From NCBI GenBank assembly GCA_000431275.1, contig HF989198.1, forward strand, positions 321 to 15,081: a stretch of 14,761 nt of DNA, in the 5' to 3' direction. Positions 7,983-12,939 of this stretch are shown here, piece by piece (the stretch's first letter is position 1; every line of letters begins with the position of its first letter). This stretch comes from Prevotella sp. CAG:755 (GTDB lineage: Bacteria; Bacteroidota; Bacteroidia; Bacteroidales; Bacteroidaceae). Position numbers and translations under genes: made by a program. The notes beneath the pieces were generated by a model. It was given only the letters and a program-made list of their open reading frames with translations, ran no database searches and was not told the DNA's origin.

Positions 7983-8008
7983 AAAAAAAAGGCTTAGTCC
8001 ACAGCCTT
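7983..8008 (-). terminator. intrinsic terminator of the NosR-like/nitroreductase operon
   Basis: On the minus strand, aaggct and agcctt (8008-8003 and 7994-7989) enclose an 8-base loop and run straight into a long T-run (complement of the A-run 7983-7990). It is 164 bases beyond the nitroreductase stop, leaving a long structured 3' untranslated region. Confidence 0.75.
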
Positions 8009-8045
8009 GGCTATCCCGGCTTTGCAACTGGCACCTGCAAACGCG

Positions 8046-8081
8046 CAGGCGCAGCGACCGTCTGACCTGTCGCTGCACCTG
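8046..8081 (-). repeat. 13-bp hairpin in the 3' untranslated region of the nitroreductase
   Basis: Arms 8046-8058 and 8069-8081 pair over 13 bp in the minus-strand RNA, with one G-U wobble (a C-A mismatch on the plus strand). Next to it, 8082-8116 (gaaaagactgtcag, then ggattttctgtcactg) resembles the palindromic region at 12861-12900. Nothing coding is visible in 8009-8171. Confidence 0.6.
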
Positions 8082-8171
8082 AAAAGACTGTCAGCCGTCC
8101 GGGATTTTCTGTCACTGCTTCCGCAAGCATGCCCGCGACGGCCGGCGCCCCCTGACGACGCCGGGCTTTAC

Positions 8172-8792
8172 TCACCAGCCGTTATGGTGGATGTTCTTCC
8201 GGTCGAATTTCTGTTTGGGCTCGGTCCGTTCACCGGGATAGCCGATGGGGATGACGTTGAGCGGCACCACGTCGGGCGGCAGGCGGAGCAGGCGGCTCAC
8301 GAGCGCCACGCGGTCGGCATAAGGATAGACGCCCGTCCACACGGCGCCGAGCCCGACGGCCTGCGCGGCCAGCAGGAGATTCTCAGTGGCGGCTGCGCAA
8401 TCCTGCATCCACATTTCCTCGGCCGGGTCGACGCCTGCGGTCAGCTGGCCGCACACCACGACGGCCGCAGGAGCGCCCAAAAGCATCGCGGCATAGGGCA
8501 ACTGCGCCCCGAGGCTGTCGAGCAGGCGGCGGTCGTCGACCACCACAAAGCGCCACGGCCTGCGGTCGCGGGCGGTCGGGGCGGCCATGGCCGCGCGCAG
8601 GAGCGTGTCGATAGTCTCGGGCGCCACCTGGCGGTCGGTGTAAGCACGCACGCTGCGCCGGGCATGGATGTTGCCAAGCACGGCGGCGGCCGGGTCGGAC
8701 TCAGGAGTGCTGTGGCTCTGTTTCACCACGACGACGAGCGAGGCCAGCAAGGCGAAAGCCAGCACGAGGCTGACGATTTTGTATCGGTTCAT
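8172..8792 (-). CDS. membrane-anchored nitroreductase-family flavoprotein
   Basis: Residues 5-23 form a hydrophobic segment after a basic MNRYK start, giving a signal anchor (no lipobox cysteine), so the catalytic domain is predicted outside the cytoplasm. The rest is a compact nitroreductase fold: ARRSVRAY (44-51, FMN-phosphate arginines and serine), AAPTARDRRPWRFVVV (70-85), ENLLLAAQAVGLGAVWTG (137-154) and IPIGYPGE (181-188). Family members are FMN-dependent reductases acting on nitro compounds, quinones, flavins or halogenated rings; the substrate here is unknown. Its ATG overlaps the stop of the upstream NosR-like gene in an ATGA, so the two are translationally coupled and probably act together. 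The family is usually cytosolic and fed by NAD(P)H, so a membrane anchor beside a membrane electron carrier is unusual. The family call is firm; location is inferred from the N-terminus. Confidence 0.88.
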   Translation of the reverse strand: MNRYKIVSLVLAFALLASLVVVVKQSHSTPESDPAAAVLGNIHARRSVRAYTDRQVAPETIDTLLRAAMAAPTARDRRPWRFVVVDDRRLLDSLGAQLPYAAMLLGAPAAVVVCGQLTAGVDPAEEMWMQDCAAATENLLLAAQAVGLGAVWTGVYPYADRVALVSRLLRLPPDVVPLNVIPIGYPGERTEPKQKFDRKNIHHNGW

Positions 8793-9979
8793 AGTTTCTC
8801 ATTGTTTGAGGGTTCTGCCAAATGGAGCAACTCGCCCATCGGGCACACTGCGTGGCACCAGGGCAAGGGCACAAACACGGCGAGCACGACGAACGCCGTA
8901 GCGAGCACGGCCACCGCCGGCACAGCTGCCGTGACAAAGAAAGCGGTGAAGGGCTCATAGTCAAGCAGCCAGACGCCGTAGCCCGCCCACATGGCGGCGA
9001 GCAGGGCCATCAGCACGCCGAAGCGCAAACGACCCAACCAGCGCATGGCCTTCGGGCCGACCCGTAGCTTCGGTGTGGGAAGGCGGTAGGCCAAGGCCTG
9101 CAAGCTGCCATAGGGGCAGACCCACGTACAATAGTAGCGGCGCCGGCCAAACAGCGGGAGCGCCACAGCCACCGCCAGCATCAGTACCGTCGGGAGCGAC
9201 GCCACAAGATTCCACCCGCTCTCTATCCAGCCGCGCAGCAATGTGACGGAAAGGAACTGCCCGCACCAAAAGCCCGTGACGCCGACGTTGAGCACGAGTT
9301 GGGCCAGCCGCCAGCGGCGCGAGCCCCTACGGAAAAAGGCGACATAGAGCCCCACGGCCAGCACGACGGCGACGGCCGCCGTGCGTCCCCACCCGATGGC
9401 GGGCCTGTTTTTTACGGCTTCCGTGGCGCCGGCATAGGCGGCACAGGCGGCTTTGACGTTAGCCGTCAGGGCATTGCTTGAATAGGTGGCTCCCGTGACG
9501 GCATCAAGGCTCACACTGTCAGCCCCCACGGCGGGAGCACCGATCCAGCGGGCCAGTATGCCGCCGTCGATCGCCCGGTTGAAGAAACGGGCCGACTCGG
9601 CGTTATCCATCGGCACGATGCTACGGACACGGCCCTCGCCGTCGATGTGGACCCATACGGGCGTCGGACCGGCGAAACCGACGGCGTCCCCGGCGTAAGG
9701 CCGGCTGCACACGAGCATCCCCACGGACTCACCACGACGCGAAGTGAGCTGCCAAAGTCCGAGACCGGCCTCGTCGATGCGATAGTCGTAAACGTCCATA
9801 GTCCGCAGCACGTCGGGTGGCGGAAGCAGGTCGCGGTTCGTCAGCTCGGGCCTGGCGAAGAAATCCACGCCCAGCAACCTGCCTGAACAGACCACGGTCC
9901 CGGCAAGCATCAGGAAAACGACCAGCAGCGACATCACGCCTTCGGCCGTGCGTATCAGTACGTCTCTCGTTTTTTGCAT
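8789..9979 (-). CDS. NosR-like FMN-binding, [4Fe-4S] polytopic membrane protein
   Basis: The 396-residue protein has a first membrane span (about 16-37), an FMN-binding domain (about 60-185) with DAVTGATYSS carrying the ApbE-type flavinylation site (predicted T165), then about five more spans and two CxxxCP motifs, CTWVCP (284-289) and CHAVCP (375-380). This is the plan of NosR-type proteins; RnfG shares the FMN-binding domain. They pass electrons across the inner membrane from quinol or ferredoxin-like donors to an extracytoplasmic flavin. By the positive-inside rule the FMN domain faces out and the Cys motifs face in. Only two CxxxCP motifs are present, fewer than in full polyferredoxin tails. 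The start at 9979 (MQKTRDVLIR) was chosen because it directly precedes the first span and follows a good promoter; the frame is open to 10075. It is the first gene of an operon with the nitroreductase, with ATGA overlap. Confidence 0.88.
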   Translation of the reverse strand: MQKTRDVLIRTAEGVMSLLVVFLMLAGTVVCSGRLLGVDFFARPELTNRDLLPPPDVLRTMDVYDYRIDEAGLGLWQLTSRRGESVGMLVCSRPYAGDAVGFAGPTPVWVHIDGEGRVRSIVPMDNAESARFFNRAIDGGILARWIGAPAVGADSVSLDAVTGATYSSNALTANVKAACAAYAGATEAVKNRPAIGWGRTAAVAVVLAVGLYVAFFRRGSRRWRLAQLVLNVGVTGFWCGQFLSVTLLRGWIESGWNLVASLPTVLMLAVAVALPLFGRRRYYCTWVCPYGSLQALAYRLPTPKLRVGPKAMRWLGRLRFGVLMALLAAMWAGYGVWLLDYEPFTAFFVTAAVPAVAVLATAFVVLAVFVPLPWCHAVCPMGELLHLAEPSNNEKL

Positions 9980-9987
9980 AACAGTCG

Positions 9988-10018
9988 CAAATATAGCGAA
10001 AGGCGAGCGCCGAGACAA
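9988..10018 (-). promoter_or_regulatory. promoter of the NosR-like/nitroreductase operon (TTG-N20-TATATTTG)
   Basis: On the minus strand TATATTTG (9995-9988) matches TAnnTTTG, with TTG (10018-10016) 20 bases upstream as the -33 element. The box ends 8 bases before the chosen ATG, which would leave an almost leaderless mRNA. Confidence 0.6.
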
Positions 10019-10079
10019 GAAAATGCTTGCTTTCTTCATGACTTTTCCGGGGCGCATCCTATATTCGTGCGACAAACGT

Positions 10080-10118
10080 GAAAGAAAAAGCGGACACGCC
10101 CTGATGGGCTGTCCGCTT
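10080..10118 (-). terminator. intrinsic terminator of the 31-aa peptide gene
   Basis: On the minus strand, aagcggaca/tgtccgctt (9 bp) plus gccc/gggc, with one bulged base, is followed by tttttcttt. It is well formed and points away from the small gene at 10191-10286, separating that gene from the NosR-like operon. Confidence 0.85.
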
Positions 10119-10190
10119 CCTTATGACTACGGAGACCGTCACGCCCTCAGCGGGCGGAAGGCTCCGCGCTTTGTCCCGTCAGAGGGGACG

Positions 10191-10286
10191 TCAGATGTGT
10201 TCGTCCCTCTTTACGAGCTTCACCACGCCTGTCAGGATGACGCAGGCCATCACGGCGTAGCAAGCTGCCAGCAGTAACGTTTCCAT
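10191..10286 (-). CDS. 31-aa single-span membrane peptide, unknown
   Basis: ATG at 10286 opens a 31-codon frame ending in TGA at 10191. The peptide begins METLLLAACYAVMACVILTG and ends VVKLVKRDEHI: one hydrophobic segment (residues about 3-22) and a charged C-terminal tail, as in small membrane subunits or modulators. An A-rich stretch (aaggtaaaaagaaa) just before the ATG fits Bacteroidetes translation signals. It has its own TTG-N20-TAATTTTG promoter at 10347-10377 and a strong terminator at 10080-10118, so it forms an independent transcript of about 260 bases. I do not recognise the family. It lies upstream of the NosR-like operon on the same strand, which makes a role with that membrane complex possible but unproven. 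Alternatively the transcript could be a small RNA with an incidental frame. Confidence 0.6.
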   Translation of the reverse strand: METLLLAACYAVMACVILTGVVKLVKRDEHI

Positions 10287-10346
10287 TTTCTTTTTACCTT
10301 GTTAAGAACTAATACCTGAGAGCGGTTCACTGCCAAAAGACGGGCG

Positions 10347-10377
10347 CAAAATTACGAAGCCCGGCCGAGATGGCCAA
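10347..10377 (-). promoter_or_regulatory. promoter of the 31-aa peptide gene (TTG-N20-TAATTTTG)
   Basis: On the minus strand TAATTTTG (10354-10347) matches the -7 consensus, and TTG (10377-10375) stands 20 bases upstream, the same spacing as the promoter at 9988-10018. The leader to the ATG at 10286 would be about 55 bases. Confidence 0.65.
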
Positions 10378-10518
10378 CTTTTGCTCATGAATTTTCGGAG
10401 CATGCGACCGCCACGGCATCATAAGCCGCTGTGCGACAATCCGCTGCGCGCATCCCGACGGAATGTGCCGCGGGCATAAGGCACGCCCGCCGGATACAAC
10501 CTGCCACGGCATGCGTGA

Positions 10519-10576
10519 AAACAGTCGCAGTACCTGTAAGAACGGTCACTGCGACTGTTTCCACAGGTACTGCGAC
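10519..10576. repeat. nested, mutually exclusive inverted repeats downstream of aroB
   Basis: A 13-bp perfect pair, aaacagtcgcagt (10519-10531) with actgcgactgttt (10548-10560), overlaps a 14-bp perfect pair, gtcgcagtacctgt (10524-10537) with acaggtactgcgac (10563-10576). Both use the same left arm, so only one can form at a time. On the minus strand the first hairpin ends in tttt and could serve as a modest aroB terminator, 40 bases past its stop. The rest of 10378-10616 shows no gene. Confidence 0.8.
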
Positions 10577-10616
10577 ACCTCTCCGTTGCCATTGCTGGCG
10601 CACGGGAAGAAAGGTT

Positions 10617-11675
10617 TCAGTTCATCGTCTCGCGGAAGAAGTCGAACATCTCAACGATCTCGTCTTTCGTGGCGGTCTGGTCGAGACACAGCCGGCCGAC
10701 ATCGGACAGCAGGGTGAAGTTGACGACACCCCCGACATTCTTCTTGTCGTGCGTCATGAGCTCATAGAGGCGGTCGTAGTCCTTGCAGTCGAAGGCGAAC
10801 GTTCCATAATGATTCCGGATGTAGCTGACAGTCTGCCTCATCTTCCCCTCAGGAAAACCGGCACGGCGACAGCTCAGATAGAGTTCGCAGACTAATCCCC
10901 ACGCTACGGCGTAACCGTGGAGCACCGGCCTGCCCGCGCTGAGGGCGAGGCTTTCGAAGGCGTGCCCCACGGTGTGCCCGAGGTTGAGCGCCTTGCGCAG
11001 GCCGCGTTCAAGGGGGTCCTGGGCCACAATATCTTCCTTCACACGGATGCTCCGCGCGACGAGCCCTTGCAGCACGGCGAAGTCGGGCACGTCGAGGTCA
11101 AAGCGCAGCAGCTCGGCCCAGTGCGCCTCGTCGCTGATCAGCCCGTGCTTCACCATCTCGGCATAGCCGGAACGCAGGTTGGCTGCGTCGAGCGTGCGGA
11201 GGAAAGCCGTATCAATCACGACAGCCACCGACTTGTTGAAAACGCCGACCTCGTTTTTCAGGCCGTTGAAGTTGATGCCCGTCTTGCCGCCGACTGCCGC
11301 GTCCACCATGGCCAACAGCGTGGTGGGCACGTTGACATAGCGTATGCCCCGCTTGAAGGTCGACGCCGCAAAGCCGCCAAGGTCAGTTACCATGCCGCCA
11401 CCAAGGCAGACAAGGAGCGAGTGGCGCGAGGCGCCGCCCTGGCCGAGCTGCCGCCAGACGTCGGCCAGCGTCGTGAGGGTCTTGTGGGTGTCGGTGGCGC
11501 CGATGACGATGCTCCCCGCAGTGCGCAGGGCGTCGCAATCGGCCACGAGGGGGCGGCAGAGGCGCTCCGTCGTCTCGTCGGTCAGCAGGAACACGCGGTC
11601 GGGGGCCGCATCGGCCACAAGGCGCGCTATTTCGGCGCCCGGCGTATGGGTCAGAAGAATGGCTTGATCGTTCAT
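10617..11675 (-). CDS. aroB: 3-dehydroquinate synthase
   Basis: This enzyme of the shikimate pathway converts DAHP to 3-dehydroquinate in the cytosol, using NAD and a metal ion. Family signatures are all present: the NAD-binding glycine stretch LGGGMVTDLGGFAASTFKRG, VPTTLLAMVDAAVGGKTGIN, the metal-ligand glutamate in YAEMVKHG, ALNLGHTVGHAFE with its histidine ligand, and LHGYAVAWG with the last ligand. The frame is open to 11699 with ATGs at 11699, 11696, 11690 and 11675; I chose 11675 (MNDQAILLTHTP) because family proteins start a few residues before the first strand, but 11690 is nearly as likely and no Shine-Dalgarno separates them. It is the last gene of a three-gene operon, close behind the thioesterase stop at 11703. 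About 352 residues, normal for the family. Confidence 0.95.
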   Translation of the reverse strand: MNDQAILLTHTPGAEIARLVADAAPDRVFLLTDETTERLCRPLVADCDALRTAGSIVIGATDTHKTLTTLADVWRQLGQGGASRHSLLVCLGGGMVTDLGGFAASTFKRGIRYVNVPTTLLAMVDAAVGGKTGINFNGLKNEVGVFNKSVAVVIDTAFLRTLDAANLRSGYAEMVKHGLISDEAHWAELLRFDLDVPDFAVLQGLVARSIRVKEDIVAQDPLERGLRKALNLGHTVGHAFESLALSAGRPVLHGYAVAWGLVCELYLSCRRAGFPEGKMRQTVSYIRNHYGTFAFDCKDYDRLYELMTHDKKNVGGVVNFTLLSDVGRLCLDQTATKDEIVEMFDFFRETMN

Positions 11676-11702
11676 GGTCGTATCTGTCATTAGCATCAAG
11701 GA

Positions 11703-12131
11703 TTATTCGCCGCGCTCGTAACGTTCGATGGCCTCCCGCAAGCTGGCGGGGATGTCGACCGACTCCTGCGCCGTAAGCGAGAAGCAGACCATCGTCGTCG
11801 AGCACTGGCACATGACGTCGCCCGTCTCTGTGTTGACGGCGCGCTGGAAGAGGCGGAAACTCTTGTGTCCGAGATGGACGGTGGCCGTCTCGATTTCGAT
11901 AGGGTCACCGTAGAAAATGGGACGGATGAAGTCGGCGTTGATGTTGGCCACGACGGGCACGACGTCGTCCTGCTCGAAACCGCCGCCGAGCACGGCGTGC
12001 ATGTATTCCACCTTGCCCAAATCGTAAAGCGAGAAGTAGGCCGTGTTGTTGACGTGGCCGAAACGGTCGACGTCGTTGAAACGCACCTGCACGGGCATGC
12101 GGTGGCGGAAAGTAGGGATGGGTTCTTCCAT
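11703..12131 (-). CDS. hotdog-fold acyl-CoA thioesterase (4HBT/YbgC type)
   Basis: The 142-residue protein shows the 4-hydroxybenzoyl-CoA thioesterase pattern: VQVRFNDVDRFGHVNNTAYFSL near the N-terminus, where an aspartate of the ND-x-D segment is catalytic and GHVNN precedes the long helix, followed by the five-strand sheet (NADFIRPIFYGDPIEIE, then GHKSFRLFQRAV and MCQCSTTMVCF). Such enzymes hydrolyse acyl-CoA or acyl-ACP thioesters; the substrate is not evident. The start at 12131 (MEEPIPTFRHR) was chosen because the family begins a few residues before the first strand and it lies 7 bases after the stop of the preceding gene; the open frame back to 12380 is a shadow of that gene. It sits between the 94-aa unknown and aroB in one operon, an arrangement without an obvious metabolic reason. 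Confidence 0.9.
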   Translation of the reverse strand: MEEPIPTFRHRMPVQVRFNDVDRFGHVNNTAYFSLYDLGKVEYMHAVLGGGFEQDDVVPVVANINADFIRPIFYGDPIEIETATVHLGHKSFRLFQRAVNTETGDVMCQCSTTMVCFSLTAQESVDIPASLREAIERYERGE

Positions 12132-12138
12132 GTCTTGG

Positions 12139-12423
12139 TCAGAAAGCAGCCGGGCCGAAGTAGTTGCGCGCCACACGCTCCAAGCGGCCGCGGTCGGGGA
12201 CGAGCTCCATCGTCTCGTCGTCGACGCGGCAAAGCTCGCGCAGGGCGTAGAGGTCGTCGGCTTCGTCGGTCCCGCCCGAGCCGCCCGGGCGGAACAGGTG
12301 GTTGCGCGCGTCGGCCACGTGGACGCGCCCGACGTTGTAATCGGCCGTTCCGGGCGAGGCCGCCAGCTGTGCCGCCACATAAGCGGCCAGCGCGTCGATA
12401 AAGTCAGTCACTTCGTCACTCAT
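12139..12423 (-). CDS. 94-aa conserved-looking unknown, first gene of the thioesterase-aroB operon
   Basis: The start at ATG 12423 (MSDEVTDFIDALAAYVAAQL) gives a 94-residue acidic, soluble protein with an N-terminal helix, a middle with VGRVHVADARNHLF and a glycine-rich loop (RPGGSGGTDEADD), then LYALRELCRVDDETMELVP and RLERVARNYFGPAAF. The D-x-YALRELC and ARNYF stretches look like conserved blocks rather than random GC-rich translation, and the stop is only 7 bases before the thioesterase start. The frame is open further upstream but crosses a promoter box at 12450-12457, so the longer start is unlikely. I do not recognise a named domain and give no function; context suggests expression with thioesterase and aroB only. 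Confidence 0.8.
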   Translation of the reverse strand: MSDEVTDFIDALAAYVAAQLAASPGTADYNVGRVHVADARNHLFRPGGSGGTDEADDLYALRELCRVDDETMELVPDRGRLERVARNYFGPAAF

Positions 12424-12449
12424 CGGCAGGCTGCGGGTTAATCTTGGGG

Positions 12450-12457
12450 CAAAGATA
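12450..12457 (-). promoter_or_regulatory. Bacteroidetes -7 box (TATCTTTG) for the unknown-thioesterase-aroB operon
   Basis: On the minus strand TATCTTTGCC matches TAnnTTTG and lies 26 bases before the ATG at 12423. No TTTG is seen at the usual -33 distance, though gtttg stands closer. Confidence 0.55.
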
Positions 12458-12601
12458 GTGCAAACGAGTGGAATGCGGGGCGAGTTGACAAGGGAAACTC
12501 GCACACGCATGACCGAGTGCAGCCTATCTTCGCGCAGCAAAGAGGAAAACGGGTGGAATGGCTGCACGGAAAGCCGCAGGATTTGCGGACGCCACATCTT
12601 T

Positions 12602-12655
12602 CGTAGGGGCGACATTCATGTCGCCCGGGACACCGCCAAGGCTGCCGCGGGAGCC
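12602..12655 (+). repeat. intergenic TAGGGGCGACAT repeat, copy 1
   Basis: A 54-base unit starting cgtaggggcgacattcatgt and ending gctgccgcgggagcc. It contains the hairpin gggcgacat-tc-atgtcgccc (9-bp arms). It is 52/54 identical, by hand count, to copy 2 at 12749-12802. Confidence 0.9.
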
Positions 12656-12675
12656 AATCTGCACGCGGGAACGAT

Positions 12676-12713
12676 GCGCCCGACATCCGGGCGTCACAAG
12701 TGGCGCCCCTACG
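12676..12713 (-). repeat. inverted, diverged copy of the TAGGGGCG repeat
   Basis: Read on the minus strand this begins cgtaggggcgccacttgtga and has a gcccg/cgggc stem. It shares the first ten bases (cgtaggggcg) with the direct copies but a different interior, and lies between them in opposite orientation. Confidence 0.65.
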
Positions 12714-12748
12714 TTTTTCCATATACTGGCAGAACGACCGGACTGCTG

Positions 12749-12802
12749 CGTAGGGGCGACATTCATGTCGCCCGGGACACCGCCGGGGCTGCCGCGGGAG
12801 CC
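12749..12802 (+). repeat. intergenic TAGGGGCGACAT repeat, copy 2
   Basis: Same 54-base unit as 12602-12655 with two changes (ccgg where copy 1 has ccaa). Start-to-start spacing is 147 bases. Confidence 0.9.
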
Positions 12803-12845
12803 TTCACTGGTGGTGCCCGTTTCGCCGACCCGGCGGACAGGCGAT

Positions 12846-12908
12846 ACGGTCAGTGCGATAGGAAAAACGGTCAGGGCGACAGGAATTTCTGTCGCACTGA
12901 CTGTTTTT
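12846..12908. terminator. bidirectional terminator with internal direct repeats, downstream of the GH95 gene
   Basis: Arms gtcagggcgacag (12870-12882) and ctgtcgcactgac (12889-12901) pair with one mismatch and a six-base loop. A-runs on the left (12863-12867) and T-runs on the right (12904-12908) give a T-tail on both strands. On the minus strand it lies about 40 bases past the GH95 stop. The left arm is also preceded by a diverged direct copy, acggtcagtgcgatagg (12846-12862) against acggtcagggcgacagg (12867-12883). Confidence 0.75.
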
Positions 12909-12939
12909 CGCGTCAGGGCGGCCGTGGCGGCAAGGGGCA

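Noticed and set aside
8007..8960. 317-codon plus-strand frame over the nitroreductase
   Set aside because: It is the reverse of two well-supported minus-strand genes and their 3' region; no recognisable protein features.
9980..10075. 32-residue N-terminal extension of the NosR-like protein
   Set aside because: It would cross the TATATTTG promoter box and the -33 element; the start at 9979 sits directly before the first membrane span. Not fully excluded.
10327..10512. 61-codon minus-strand frame downstream of aroB
   Set aside because: It overlaps the promoter of the 31-aa gene and has no start context or conserved look.
12132..12380. N-terminal extension of the thioesterase
   Set aside because: The extension is Ser/Thr/Arg-rich shadow sequence overlapping the 94-aa gene, and the hotdog domain begins right after the ATG at 12131.
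12602..12802. Possible CRISPR array
   Set aside because: Only two direct copies 147 bases apart, units of 54 bases, an inverted copy between them and no cas genes. It does not fit CRISPR geometry.
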